64,000 nt of DNA from Calothrix sp. PCC 7103 (GCF_000331305.1 NZ_KB217478.1:6784317-6848316), one strand, 5' to 3'; positions 46,032-55,574 are shown, counted from the first letter of the stretch. The notes: generated from the sequence alone by a model not told the origin. Translations and numbers: made by a program.

Positions 46032-46394
46032 TTATTGTACTTTATTTGAGTGCCAAATAAAAAAGGTAAATCGTCTTATTCCCTTACTTTTTTCACTCGA
46101 TTCGCTTTGCTCTTCTATAACTCCTAAATCTTTTAGACGATCAATAGTACTTTGAATTTCTTGTATTTCTTTTTTGAGCCTAAAATCATATTTAGATTTA
46201 ATAAAATCACTATTGAGCAGGAGTGCAAGATTTTTTAATGTTGTTTTTATTTTTAGTTCAGGACGATTACTATCTTTTTTGTGCCATTCAAGTAATAGGT
46301 TGTCAGCTTCTTTACCATCATAGTTTAACAAAAACTTTATTAGAAGCTTCGCCCGTTCTAAAGGTTTTTCTCCCCAGTTATCAGTTCGTCCCAT
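46032..46394 (-). CDS. First reading frame of the NACHT locus, N-terminal effector-associated-like domain
   Basis: A 120-residue basic helical protein starting MGRTDNWGEKPLERAKLLIKF and ending RRFTFFIWHSNKVQ before TAA. I recall similar short N-terminal domains in cyanobacterial STAND proteins, where a Trp-His segment like FFIWH is followed in the same chain by a W-x3-RP-x-KS-like segment; here that second part lies just past the stop, in frame. So the TAA may be a nonsense change. No catalytic motif is visible. It begins the minus-strand NACHT unit, divergent from the nuclease-DarTG genes. Confidence 0.6.
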   Translation of the reverse strand: MGRTDNWGEKPLERAKLLIKFLLNYDGKEADNLLLEWHKKDSNRPELKIKTTLKNLALLLNSDFIKSKYDFRLKKEIQEIQSTIDRLKDLGVIEEQSESSEKSKGIRRFTFFIWHSNKVQ

Positions 46395-46429
46395 AGACTT
46401 AGTTACTTATGTAAGGGTCTTGAGAAGGT

Positions 46430-46581
46430 TTGGGTTAACCCAAGCGTACCCCAAACACTACCTAACTATTCTAAAGGACTACTGGTAAAAAATGTTTGGG
46501 GTACTCCCAAACTAGCCCCAAGCTGTATACCCATATATTGCAAGCCTTTGAGTCGTTTTTAGATACCTCTAGGCTTGGGGC
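46430..46581. promoter_or_regulatory. Divergent control region with nested inverted repeats
   Basis: TTGGGTTAACCCAA (46430-46443) is a perfect 14-bp palindrome. GTACCCCAAAC (46446-46456) pairs with GTTTGGGGTAC (46494-46504), which can instead pair with CCCAAAC at 46506-46512. GCCCCAAGC (46515-46523) pairs with GCTTGGGGC (46573-46581). They lie in the 231-bp gap between the NACHT unit and the nuclease gene, so operator or attenuator functions are plausible. Confidence 0.55.
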
Positions 46582-46625
46582 AGTATGCAAGATTTATCTT
46601 TGGATTAGCGTTAAAAATTTAACCT

Positions 46626-47414
46626 ATGACCCAAAAACATATTAGACGAAAGATAACAGCAAATCCTTACCTACCTCAAATTACTGGGTTTCAAGAAGCA
46701 TTTTCACAATCTGAAGCATTATCAAACGTTGATGAACCAATGTCTAACAATTACTCCAATCAAATAAAAATGACACAACCAGCAAAAAAGCGCTTAAAAC
46801 CTTATATTTGGGTAACTTGGATTTCTAGCTTAATGGGAAATGAAAAGCAGTGTAAATACACAGCGTGGTTTTCTGCTCACTACCAGTTTGCCAAACGCGA
46901 AAGTGGCTATGATTCTTCAGCACATGACGAAATGGTTAGCCAAAGGGTAATACAACATAAAGCTCAAGGGTTTGCAACATATGTTGAGGATGAAAACTCA
47001 TTCACAATTAAGGGCGAAACTTGTGGTATAGCTGGTAAGCCTGACATTGTAGTAGAAGCAGGTCAACCTATTATTGAGGATTGTAAATCTGGTAAGCGCA
47101 AAGAAGCACATCGGATGCAGGTGCTTATTTATATGCTGCTATTTCCGCTTTCTGGGCAAGGTAAAAAGCTGTGTCAAGCAAGAACTCCTGCGGGACGACT
47201 TATTTATCCTGATGGTGTGATAGAAATTTCTCCATCAGAAGTTGACAAACAATTTGTAGAGTTTTTTCGTCAAACGGTTGCGATAATCAGCGGCTCTGCT
47301 TCTCCTACTCAGGCGCCCAGTTATTGGGAGTGCCAATACTGTAGTATTCCCAGCCCAAACTGCTCTGCTAAACTTGACGCGGAAAATGGCGCGAGTCATC
47401 ACGACCTGTTTTAG
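46626..47414 (+). CDS. PD-(D/E)XK superfamily nuclease, Cas4/RecB-like
   Basis: A 262-residue protein with the RecB/Cas4-type nuclease core: a His in HKAQGFATYV, the Asp in AGKPDIVV, the D-x-K motif IIEDCKSGKR and the helix HRMQVLIYMLL with the QxxxY pattern. The C-terminus has WECQYCSIPSPNC, a partial cysteine cluster that recalls the 4Fe-4S-binding cysteines of Cas4/AddB, with only three Cys visible. The N-terminal 60 residues are polar and variable. It lies upstream of darT-darG by 167 bp on the same strand and is divergent from the NACHT unit. No CRISPR array is present. Its DNA-processing role in this island is inferred. Confidence 0.8.
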   Translation: MTQKHIRRKITANPYLPQITGFQEAFSQSEALSNVDEPMSNNYSNQIKMTQPAKKRLKPYIWVTWISSLMGNEKQCKYTAWFSAHYQFAKRESGYDSSAHDEMVSQRVIQHKAQGFATYVEDENSFTIKGETCGIAGKPDIVVEAGQPIIEDCKSGKRKEAHRMQVLIYMLLFPLSGQGKKLCQARTPAGRLIYPDGVIEISPSEVDKQFVEFFRQTVAIISGSASPTQAPSYWECQYCSIPSPNCSAKLDAENGASHHDLF

Positions 47415-47581
47415 GTATTTCCAAAAAATAAATTACTTAATAGAGCGATTAATAAGGGCGCCCATATCTTATGGCTGCCCTAAATTTTCAAGTCTTACCG
47501 CAGCATTGAGTTCATGTTGTGAACATAAAAATTTGACATCTGGACTCAATGCTTTATTTACGTGAATCTTAGCAATTTATT

Positions 47582-48208
47582 ATGTCTAAATCTATATATC
47601 ACATAACCCACATCAAAAATCTAGAGTCTATTCTTAATACAGGTGGATTAATTGCCAACAATACACTAAAACAGCAACAAATTAGCTATCTTGACATCGC
47701 CCATAGAACTATCCAAGACCGACGTGCCCAAAAGCTTGTCCCTTGTGGAAAGGGCGGATGTTTACACGATTATGTTCCCTTTTATTTTGCGCCGCGTTCT
47801 CCAATGCTTTATACGATTAACAAAGGTAACGTGGAAGGCTACGAAGAAGGACAAAATCCAGTTATTCACTTGGTTTCAAACGCTGAACTCGTTGCAGCCA
47901 ATAATTTAGACTTTGTTTTTACAGATGGTCATGCTGTAATGGCTTATGCTGAATTTTACAAAGACTTGCAACAACTAAGCGTTATTGATTGGAAGCTGAT
48001 GCAATCGAAATACTGGTCTAACACCAATGATGACCCAAACCGTAAATACCGACGACAAGCTGAATTTTTGGTGCATCAATTTTGCCCTTGGAAGCTAATT
48101 ACACAAATCGGTGTAGCAAATAATACGGTACAGGTAGAAGTTCAGCAAATATTACAAAAATTTAATTCCCAAATTCCTATTCAGGTTTACCCCAGTTGGT
48201 ACTATTAA
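47582..48208 (+). CDS. darT: DarT, ssDNA thymidine ADP-ribosyltransferase toxin
   Basis: A 208-residue toxin of the DarT (former DUF4433) family, which attaches ADP-ribose to thymidine bases in single-stranded DNA and blocks replication. Family motifs are IYHITHIKNLESIL at the start (NAD-binding His), an Arg pair at 47-48 in IQDRRAQK, the ADP-ribosylating loop HDYVPFYFAPRSPMLY and the catalytic Glu161 in RRQAEFLVH. Key residues appear intact. It is followed after 49 bp by darG. DarTG protects bacteria from phage by abortive infection. Confidence 0.92.
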   Translation: MSKSIYHITHIKNLESILNTGGLIANNTLKQQQISYLDIAHRTIQDRRAQKLVPCGKGGCLHDYVPFYFAPRSPMLYTINKGNVEGYEEGQNPVIHLVSNAELVAANNLDFVFTDGHAVMAYAEFYKDLQQLSVIDWKLMQSKYWSNTNDDPNRKYRRQAEFLVHQFCPWKLITQIGVANNTVQVEVQQILQKFNSQIPIQVYPSWYY

Positions 48209-48257
48209 GCGAATATGATTGATTATATAGTACATAAGTGTTGTTAGGCTGTGAAAA

Positions 48258-49298
48258 ATGATTGAGTTTAAGCAAGGCAACCTGTTGGAAGAAAAAGCTG
48301 AAGCCTTAGTAAACACGGTTAATTGCGTAGGTGTCATGGGCAAAGGTATTGCCTTGCAATTCAAAAGAGCCTACCCTGAAAACTTCCGTGAGTACGAAAA
48401 AGCTTGTAAAGCGAAGCAAGTGCAACCAGGGAAAATGTTTACGTCGCCTACAGGTAATTTATTTAATCCTAAATATATTATTAACTTTCCAACAAAGCGC
48501 CATTGGAAAGGCAAATCTAAAATAGAAGATGTTTCTCAAGGATTAATGGCACTAGTCGCGGAAGTTCAGCACTTAGAAATCACATCAATAGCGATACCAC
48601 CTCTAGGATGCGGGAACGGTGGTTTAGATTGGAACTTGGTCAAACCGATGATTGAGTCAGCATTTGCACAGCTACCAAATATACGGGTTATTATTTATGG
48701 ACCATCCGGCGCCCCAAGTGCTGAAAGTATGCCTGTTGCAATCGATTTGCCCAACATGAATCGCGCACGTGCTTTATTTATTAGCGTGTTGGAAGCATAT
48801 GGAATTCTTGGTTATGAATTGACCAAGCTTGAGGTTCAAAAACTCGCTTATTTTCTACAACAAGCAGGGGAACCCTTAAAACTTAAATACACAAAACATA
48901 TATATGGTCCTTACGCCAATAACCTTAATCATGTTTTGAAAAATATCGAAGGGCATTACATTCAGGGTTATGGAGATGGAACTGGTAAGGGAGAAATTCA
49001 CGTATTACCAGAAGGTAGAACAGCTGCACAAGCTTTTTTAGAAACCGAGCCAGAAGCTCAAGAACGTTTACAACGGGTTAGTAACTTGATATATGGTTTT
49101 GAAACTCCTTATGGGATGGAGCTTTTGGCAACAGTTCATTGGGTTGCCCATTTTGAACCAAACCCTGCAAATAATAGCAAACAAGCAATAACACTTGTTC
49201 ATGAGTGGAGCGAAAGAAAACGTAACGTTTTTAAACCCCAACATATTGAAAAAGCGTGGGAACAGTTACAAGCACAAAACTGGTTAAATCCAAAGTGA
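48258..49298 (+). CDS. darG: DarG, macrodomain antitoxin reversing DarT modification
   Basis: A 346-residue antitoxin. Residues 1-155 form a macrodomain (IEFKQGNLLEEKAEALVNTV, NCVGVMGKGIALQFK, SIAIPPLGCGNGGLDW) that removes ADP-ribose from DNA. After a linker, residues 175-346 form the C-terminal domain that binds DarT directly (LTKLEVQKLAYFLQQAG, IYGPYANNLNHVLKN). Both halves are complete, so the toxin is probably neutralised in normal growth. It ends just before two dispersed palindromes that separate it from a convergent surface-protein gene. Confidence 0.93.
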   Translation: MIEFKQGNLLEEKAEALVNTVNCVGVMGKGIALQFKRAYPENFREYEKACKAKQVQPGKMFTSPTGNLFNPKYIINFPTKRHWKGKSKIEDVSQGLMALVAEVQHLEITSIAIPPLGCGNGGLDWNLVKPMIESAFAQLPNIRVIIYGPSGAPSAESMPVAIDLPNMNRARALFISVLEAYGILGYELTKLEVQKLAYFLQQAGEPLKLKYTKHIYGPYANNLNHVLKNIEGHYIQGYGDGTGKGEIHVLPEGRTAAQAFLETEPEAQERLQRVSNLIYGFETPYGMELLATVHWVAHFEPNPANNSKQAITLVHEWSERKRNVFKPQHIEKAWEQLQAQNWLNPK

Positions 49299-49309
49299 AA
49301 ATTTAAATT

Positions 49310-49334
49310 GTAGAGACGTTAATCACGTCTCTAC
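49310..49334. repeat. Dispersed palindrome (GTAGAGACG family) after darG
   Basis: GTAGAGACGTTAATCACGTCTCTAC, a shorter imperfect relative of the narB element, 12 bp past the darG stop. Confidence 0.8.
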
Positions 49335-49403
49335 CCCCCGCGAATTTGGGGGTTGGGGGATCAAATTATTAGAACTCACAATATAAAACCACACTCCGCC
49401 CAA

Positions 49404-49430
49404 GGGAGACGTGATATATCACGTCTCTAC
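49404..49430. repeat. Dispersed palindrome before the SLH gene stop
   Basis: GAGACGTGATATATCACGTCTC with a CTAC right flank, 9 bp from the stop of the convergent SLH gene. With the copy at 49310 it brackets a short spacer between convergent genes. Confidence 0.8.
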
Positions 49431-49438
49431 ATTTTGAT

Positions 49439-51145
49439 TTAGGGGGTTCTGACGATATAGGGGGAAGGAATAGCTTGAGCTTGACCGGCATTAACTAAAG
49501 CTTGGTAAACAAAAGCTGCAACTTCCGCACGGGTTGCTTCACGAGTTGGGTTGAGTTGTTTAACGGTAGGATAGTTGACTACTAGTCCTCTAGAGGTTGC
49601 AGCTGCAACTGGACTAGCTGCATAGTTAGGAATACGAGCTGCATCGCTAAAGAAAGAGTTAACGCTAACGTTAGGAGCAGTTAAACCTAAGCCATTTGCT
49701 AGTGCAACAAGTACTTGTACACGTTCGATTTGTTGTGCTGGTTTAAATGTACGGTCAGGATAACCAGAGATAAAACCACCACGTGCGGCAGTTTGAATTA
49801 CTTGGAAAGCCCAAAAGTCACTCTTTACGTCTGTAAAGTTAACTGCTTCTCTTTTTGCTGCTGGGTTAAAGGCTTTAGCAATAATAGCCGCAAATTGTGC
49901 GCGTGTTACTGGTTCGTTTGGTTTGAAGGTGCCATCGGGGAACCCGGCAATAATATTACGCGAAGCTAAAGCTTCAATATGCGCTTTTGCCCAATAATCA
50001 CCAGTTACATCTTTGAAAGCTGTTGCACCTCCTACTGGTGGTTCAACTTTTGCTACTACTAATTCGACTTTACCTAAAGTTCGGGTTGGGTCTACATCGT
50101 TACCAACAGCGGTAATAATTTTGTTTGTAGTGAAGTTATAAATATCAAAGAACTTTTTCGGGTCTTTTTTGCCGTTGTTGCGAATTAGGTTTTTACCTGG
50201 ACTTTCTTGGGTACCTAAGTCTGGTTCTGCATTTTGAATTGCTATCAAACCGTGGTCACGGTTATCTTGAATGATGTTGTTTCGCAATACTGGTTTAGCT
50301 GTACTACTAACTACAATACCACCGTTGTTCTGAGTAATTTGGTTATCAGTAATTAAAGGTGATGCGCTGTCGCTAACTGCAATTCCAAAACCTGTGTTTT
50401 GGAAGAGGTTGTTACGAAGTTCACCTTTGGCATTTTTAGCGACTGAAACGCCATTGCCTTGGTTAAGAGTAAAGATATTATTTTCGATTTTAGGATTACC
50501 TGTACCTGTGACAAAGACACCTTCGCGAACGCTTTGTGTAAAAGTACTATTTTGAATAGTTGGATTCGTCGATTCTACCCATACTGCGGTTCCGCGTCCG
50601 TTAGGGTTAGTAACTGTGACCCCAGAAACTACCGCGTCATTACCTGCCAAAATTGTAATATTCTGACGTGCAAAAGTACGGCTTGTGTAAAATCCACCGC
50701 CACTTATCAACACTGTTTGACCTTTAGAGTTGTCATCTCCCCGTAGAGTGATTCCTTGTCTCAAGTCGATTGGGAATGTTTCGCCACTTTCGGCGTTATA
50801 AGTTCCCGGCGCCAATTGAATAATAGTACCTGGTTGTGCTTGTTTAAGAGCAAAACTAATTGATTTAAATGGTGTAGCTTCAGCAGTCCCGGCGCCTGCT
50901 GTATCATTGCCAGTTGCTGAGTTAACGTATAGTATAGTACCAGTAGCAGGAGCCTGAGCGGTACGAATTGGAACTTGAGCGTTGGTAGCAGCATTGTTGA
51001 GAAATGCTGGCACGATAGTAGAGGCGCCAGAAGCTATGATTAAAGTGGTTAAGATAGCGGGCAGCGCACGTTGCTTGGTCATACGGTTGCTGTGTGTGAA
51101 AGAGGAATTGTTATTACGTTGATTGTGTAAACCCTGACGTGTCAT
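49439..51145 (-). CDS. Secreted DUF1565/beta-helix protein with three SLH domains
   Basis: A surface protein of about 568 residues. A signal-type hydrophobic segment (ALPAILTTLIIASGAS) precedes an Ala/Thr-rich linker. A DUF1565/right-handed parallel beta-helix domain follows (ILYVNSATGNDTAGAGT, TIIQLAPGTYNAESGETFPI, then repeated NNxF-like turns). The C-terminus has three S-layer homology repeats (AFKDVTGDYWAKAHIEALAS, NFTDVKSDFWAFQVIQTAAR, and a third from FFSDAARIPNYA) that anchor to the cell wall. Starts at 51145 or 51082 are both possible. It is convergent with darG. Confidence 0.85.
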   Translation of the reverse strand: MTRQGLHNQRNNNSSFTHSNRMTKQRALPAILTTLIIASGASTIVPAFLNNAATNAQVPIRTAQAPATGTILYVNSATGNDTAGAGTAEATPFKSISFALKQAQPGTIIQLAPGTYNAESGETFPIDLRQGITLRGDDNSKGQTVLISGGGFYTSRTFARQNITILAGNDAVVSGVTVTNPNGRGTAVWVESTNPTIQNSTFTQSVREGVFVTGTGNPKIENNIFTLNQGNGVSVAKNAKGELRNNLFQNTGFGIAVSDSASPLITDNQITQNNGGIVVSSTAKPVLRNNIIQDNRDHGLIAIQNAEPDLGTQESPGKNLIRNNGKKDPKKFFDIYNFTTNKIITAVGNDVDPTRTLGKVELVVAKVEPPVGGATAFKDVTGDYWAKAHIEALASRNIIAGFPDGTFKPNEPVTRAQFAAIIAKAFNPAAKREAVNFTDVKSDFWAFQVIQTAARGGFISGYPDRTFKPAQQIERVQVLVALANGLGLTAPNVSVNSFFSDAARIPNYAASPVAAATSRGLVVNYPTVKQLNPTREATRAEVAAFVYQALVNAGQAQAIPSPYIVRTP

Positions 51146-51390
51146 CTGATTCGCGTCTATAAATTTGCTGAAAAGTTGGCATCTTGAGTCGGGTGTATTT
51201 TGCAGCAGTATTGCTATCAAACCCATGCAAAACTATACCGGAAGACTCGCACATTATCAGCACAGTTCCTTACGAAAATCAGAATTTATATTTATGGGTA
51301 GATGACCTTAAAAGCTATTGCTGCAATACATGCAACTAATGGGGTGTAATTATCGTCACATGATAATTAGGTTCAAATATATATAAGTAA

Positions 51391-51924
51391 ATGCTGCGAT
51401 TTGTATTAATGCGCTATTGCTTGATAATAGCTACTAGCATGTGCGTGTTTTCAATGAGTGTCCCCGTATTTGCCGCAGAACAGATTGTTCTTAAATATCG
51501 CGCTTTCCGTCAACCATTCCCTGTAAAAGAACTTTCGACTCTCGCTGATACTGGACAACCTTCACTGCCACTACGCGCAGCTTTAGCCTTAGCTAAACAA
51601 GACCCTCAGAAAGTTCGTAACTATTTGACGGCACCTGTGAAAGTCAATCCTGTTATTTTAGAGAGGGTGTTGAATAGCCCTGTTGGGAATGTCATTTTAG
51701 ACCAAATTAGCCAGGTAATTCATACACCGACGCGAAAAACCGACAGACAAGCCATGCGAACTGCGCTTGTACTATCGGCGGCTAAGGATAATGATATTAA
51801 GTTAATTGAAGTTATTAGAAATTATCCAGGAACAGAGGTAGAAGTAAATGGCGATAATCTTGAAAAAGCTTATCGCCAGTTACGTAGTTTGCAAGGGAGC
51901 TTGCAGAATATTTTGGGGTTTTAG
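51391..51924 (+). CDS. DUF1400-domain secreted protein
   Basis: A 177-residue exported protein: a hydrophobic signal peptide (about residues 6-28 ending VFAAE), then the DUF1400 domain (EQIVLKYRAFRQPFPVKELSTLADTG, NPVILERVLNSPVGNVILDQISQVI, VLSAAKDNDIKLIEVIRNYP). In many cyanobacteria this domain precedes an alpha/beta hydrolase; here it stands alone. Function is unknown. The stop is two bases from the end of the convergent 64-residue gene. Confidence 0.85.
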   Translation: MLRFVLMRYCLIIATSMCVFSMSVPVFAAEQIVLKYRAFRQPFPVKELSTLADTGQPSLPLRAALALAKQDPQKVRNYLTAPVKVNPVILERVLNSPVGNVILDQISQVIHTPTRKTDRQAMRTALVLSAAKDNDIKLIEVIRNYPGTEVEVNGDNLEKAYRQLRSLQGSLQNILGF

Positions 51925-51926
51925 GG

Positions 51927-52121
51927 TTAGTACGCTAAATTTTCTAATGTTTCTCGTAAATACCTTTGTACTTGTTCTTCCAGGCGTAGGTTTTGATACT
52001 TGGCACCTGCTTCGAGTTGCCAACGTAAAAAACCTGAGCTTGCCCCTATGGCTTGTTGCAAGCTGTTCCAAATTTCTGTGTCCGCTATATTGTTATTTGA
52101 TTCTAAATTTATGTTACCCAT
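51927..52121 (-). CDS. Small conserved hypothetical protein
   Basis: A 64-residue acidic protein with an Asn-rich start (MGNINLESNNN) and a helical remainder (DTEIWNSLQQAIGASSGF, LEEQVQRYLRETLENLAY). I recall similar short conserved proteins in cyanobacteria with this closing LRETLETLAY-like motif, without known function. Codon usage and a proper ATG start support a gene. It ends tail-to-tail with the DUF1400 gene. Confidence 0.6.
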   Translation of the reverse strand: MGNINLESNNNIADTEIWNSLQQAIGASSGFLRWQLEAGAKYQNLRLEEQVQRYLRETLENLAY

Positions 52122-52347
52122 TATACATAACTCCGATAGTTGTACTTCGAGAGCGATTGGGGCAAAGCAGTGTAAATTTGCACCCTGAAAAAGTAAAAAT
52201 TAACTTTAACTTTAACTATTCCTTTATAAAAGTAATATTGTTTACATAGTAATTCTGTTACATTGATGACTAAACAGACGAAATTATTACGTAAATTCTA
52301 AAAATTGTTCTGAAAATTGTATTTATATCTCTGATTCAAATTATAAG

Positions 52348-52429
52348 GGGCACAAGAATAATTGTGCCCACCTAAATACTCATAAATTGAATAGTAAAGT
52401 TGGAGATTTTAGAGAAAATCTAAAATCTC
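52348..52429 (-). terminator. Two hairpins downstream of infB
   Basis: Just after the infB stop, GAGATTTTAGA/TCTAAAATCTC (52403-52429) form an 11-bp AT-rich stem. Further on GGGCACAA/TTGTGCCC (52348-52369) form a GC-richer stem. Neither has a long U-run, but together they probably end the rimP-nusA-infB transcript. The rest of the 315-bp gap is AT-rich and empty. Confidence 0.5.
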
Positions 52430-52436
52430 AAATTTA

Positions 52437-55400
52437 CTAATTTTTGGTGGAGGCTAGGGTTCGGCGTTTTGTTACCATCTGGAAGCCTTCGATGATGTCA
52501 CCTTCTACCCAGTCGTTGAACTTGTCGATGCCGATACCACATTCGTAGCCAGCGTTGACTTCACGCGCGTCTTCTTTCATACGTTTGAGTGAGTCAAGCG
52601 CACCCTCGAACAGTTGTTTGCCTGCACGTAGTACTCGTACTTTGCAGTTGCGTATCAACTTGCCATTTTGAATGTAGCAACCTGCAACGGCGCCACGACC
52701 AACGGGGAAGACGGCACGAACTTCGGCGGTACCCAATGGTTCTTCGACCAATTCGGGTTCCAACAAACCTTCGAGCGCATCTTGAATGTCTTCGAGTAAC
52801 TTGTAAATAATGTTGTACTCGCGAACATCTACACCAGCTTCGTCGGCAGCAGAACGGGCGCCGCTTGCGTAGGTAGTATTGAAACCAATAATAACGGCAC
52901 CACTCGCTGCTGCTAAGTCAATATCAGTTTGAGTAATTTCACCTGCGGCTGAAAGCAATAAGCGAATTTGCACTTCGTTTTGTGGAAGTTGCTTTAATGA
53001 ACCCACAATTGCTTCGACTGAACCTTGAACGTCTCCTTTCAATATCAAGTTGAGTTCTTTCAGTTCGCCTTCCTGTGCTTTCGCGGAAATACCCGCCAAA
53101 GTTACACGTCCCTGCATCAAACGTGATTGACGAATCTTCTCGGCACGTACAGCGGCAATTGAGCGCGCTTCTTTTTCTACCAAGAATACTTCAAACTCGT
53201 CACCTGCGGCAGGTACGTCACTTAAGCCCAATACTTCCACCGCAAACGATGGTGAAGCTACATCTACACGCTTGCCTTGGTCATCGACCATTGCCCGCAC
53301 TTTACCGAACACTGAACCAGCAACGAGAATATCACCGACTCTCAACGTACCGTTTTGAATCAATAAAGTCGCAACCGCTCCCTTCGCTTTATCAAGATGC
53401 GCTTCGATAACAGTACCTTTTGCTGGACGATTTGGATTCGCTGATAGTTCTTCGACTTCTGCTACTAACAAAATCATCTCTAACAATGTGTCTAGATTCT
53501 CACCCTTGATGGCGCTGACGGGTACCATAATGGTCTCACCACCCCATTCTTCAGGTGTCATACTATACTGCGTTAGCTCTTGTTTCACGCGGTCGGGTTG
53601 GGCGCCTTCTTTATCAATTTTGTTGATAGCGACGACAATTGGTACTCCTGCTGCTTGTGCGTGACTAATCGCTTCTACTGTTTGTGGACGTACACCGTCA
53701 TCGGCTGCCACAACTAATATCGCGATGTCAGTAACGCGCGCTCCTCGTGCCCGCATTGCGGTGAATGCTTCGTGACCAGGTGTATCAAGGAACACAACTT
53801 GTTGCATTTCGCCGTTGTGTTCAACGTCAACGTGGTAGGCGCCAATGTGCTGGGTAATACCACCTGCTTCACCTGCTGCGACCTTCGTTTTACGAATCGA
53901 GTCAAGTAAGGTAGTTTTACCGTGGTCAACGTGACCCATAATTGTAACAACCGGCGGACGACGTTGGAGATTATCTAAATCTCCAGCTTCGATCATTTCG
54001 GTGACTTTACGAGCTTCTGCTTCTTTCTCTTGAGTTTCGACGGCAATTTCTAGCTCGGTACAAATTAAGGTAATTGTGGGGATGTCGAGGTTTTGAGTGA
54101 TGCTGACTGGAATACCTTTGATGAAAAGAATTTTAACGATTTCGGTATCAGCTACAGCTATCGCATCCGACAATTCCTGTACGGTCATTGTACCGGTGAC
54201 TATCAATGTTGAAGGGCGCTCACGCTTGACTTCTGTGTCGTTACGGCGCTTGTTTTGGTCGCGAGAAGAAGAGGCAGAAGAAGCATTAGCTCTTTTTACT
54301 GCTCTTTGTTGTTGAGTAACAGCTGCCGAGGTAGGAGCTTGAATTGGTTTAGTTGATTTTGGTTTTGGAGGACGAACAATCGCGTTGCTAACCTGAATCG
54401 CAGTTTGTGCATCTGGATCGTCATCATCAAGAAGATCGTCTTCGTCAAATTCTTCTTCGATGAGGGGTTTATTACGCTTCGCTTTGGCTGCTTTAGCTGC
54501 TTTTGATTCTTTGGTTTCTTCGATTTCTTCCTCAACCCATTTTTTCCCACCTTTACTTGGACGAGGTGGAGAAGGGCGACGAAGTTCGATTGTTTCGTCT
54601 GGAATTGTTGTTGTTGATGTTTTATCGCCCGTTTTTTCGCCACCTGCTGGTGGTCGGGATGGTGCAACTAGCCTTGGTGGAGTTGCAACAGGAACTGCTT
54701 CTGGTGCAGAGCGCGAAGGACGATTTGGTCGAGCTACGTCGCTTGGCGCACCACCACCTGCGGGCTGTCGATTTCCTCTTTCTGGTTTACCTGTACCACC
54801 GCCACCGGGACGTGCTGGTTTTGGCGTTCCTGACTGTTGTTCCGTAGCAGTTCCACTACCACCTTTGTTGCCCTTTGGCTTACTTGGTGGTGCCTCGCTA
54901 CGGTCGCGTTTCAATATCGGTTTTTCGGTCGGCGCACCAGCTATCGCACCCTCTAATTGCGCCTCGGGCCGGCTTGGAGGCGCCGACAACTGTGGCTTCT
55001 GGGGTTTTTCCGGTTTGTTACGCGGAGGTGCCGATTTTTCGGGTTTTTCGGCGGCGATTTTCTCAGCGGGCTGATTGGTACTGGGTTTGCTATCCACGTT
55101 TACTGCTGGTGCAGGTTGTTGTGTGGAATCAGAGGCATTGCGGGCTACGGGTCGAATAGGTGCCGTCGGCTTCATGGGGGAGACTGCTGGAGCGATAGGT
55201 CGAGGGTTTGAGGGAGATTTTGCGGATTGGTTATTGCTGAGGGTGAACGCATCAACGGCGTTGCTATTAAAGTTATTTAACAATTTAGGTTTGCGAATTT
55301 CTAAAATCTGTTGTTTGGTTGGTGTTGTCGGTCGGTTGTTACCAGTCGAAGATAAATTATTTTTTGGACTGGCGCCATTATCCTTTCTGATATTTGAAGG

Positions 55401-55574
55401 AGCAGGTGGTCGCTTCTCGGCTTCTAACCGAATTAGCTCTGCCTCTGATTCTGTAATTGTACTACTATGACTCTTAACTGAGATATTGAGCTGGTCGCAA
55501 ATTGCTAATAGCTCTTTGTTATCCAAATTCAATTCCTTTGATAATTCATAGATTCTAACTTTGCCGTTGTTCAT
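52437..55574 (-). CDS. infB: Translation initiation factor IF-2
   Basis: A 1045-residue GTPase that brings initiator tRNA to the 30S subunit. Residues 1-50 form the IF2_N domain ([20 protein letters not shown]). Residues about 55-430 are a low-complexity Pro/Lys/Ala/Gly-rich stretch typical of cyanobacterial IF-2. The G domain follows with [12 protein letters not shown] (G1), [12 protein letters not shown] (G3) and VAINKIDK (G4), then beta-barrel and IF2-C domains with [14 protein letters not shown] near the end. It is the last gene of the rimP-nusA-ylxR-infB block, 463 bp after ylxR. Confidence 0.95.
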   Translation of the reverse strand: MNNGKVRIYELSKELNLDNKELLAICDQLNISVKSHSSTITESEAELIRLEAEKRPPAPSNIRKDNGASPKNNLSSTGNNRPTTPTKQQILEIRKPKLLNNFNSNAVDAFTLSNNQSAKSPSNPRPIAPAVSPMKPTAPIRPVARNASDSTQQPAPAVNVDSKPSTNQPAEKIAAEKPEKSAPPRNKPEKPQKPQLSAPPSRPEAQLEGAIAGAPTEKPILKRDRSEAPPSKPKGNKGGSGTATEQQSGTPKPARPGGGGTGKPERGNRQPAGGGAPSDVARPNRPSRSAPEAVPVATPPRLVAPSRPPAGGEKTGDKTSTTTIPDETIELRRPSPPRPSKGGKKWVEEEIEETKESKAAKAAKAKRNKPLIEEEFDEDDLLDDDDPDAQTAIQVSNAIVRPPKPKSTKPIQAPTSAAVTQQQRAVKRANASSASSSRDQNKRRNDTEVKRERPSTLIVTGTMTVQELSDAIAVADTEIVKILFIKGIPVSITQNLDIPTITLICTELEIAVETQEKEAEARKVTEMIEAGDLDNLQRRPPVVTIMGHVDHGKTTLLDSIRKTKVAAGEAGGITQHIGAYHVDVEHNGEMQQVVFLDTPGHEAFTAMRARGARVTDIAILVVAADDGVRPQTVEAISHAQAAGVPIVVAINKIDKEGAQPDRVKQELTQYSMTPEEWGGETIMVPVSAIKGENLDTLLEMILLVAEVEELSANPNRPAKGTVIEAHLDKAKGAVATLLIQNGTLRVGDILVAGSVFGKVRAMVDDQGKRVDVASPSFAVEVLGLSDVPAAGDEFEVFLVEKEARSIAAVRAEKIRQSRLMQGRVTLAGISAKAQEGELKELNLILKGDVQGSVEAIVGSLKQLPQNEVQIRLLLSAAGEITQTDIDLAAASGAVIIGFNTTYASGARSAADEAGVDVREYNIIYKLLEDIQDALEGLLEPELVEEPLGTAEVRAVFPVGRGAVAGCYIQNGKLIRNCKVRVLRAGKQLFEGALDSLKRMKEDAREVNAGYECGIGIDKFNDWVEGDIIEGFQMVTKRRTLASTKN

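Noticed and set aside
54460-55074. A 204-codon open frame on the plus strand opposite infB
   Set aside because: It is the complement of the Pro/Lys/Gly-rich low-complexity part of IF-2, which lacks stops on the other strand by composition. Several other overlapping frames there have the same origin.
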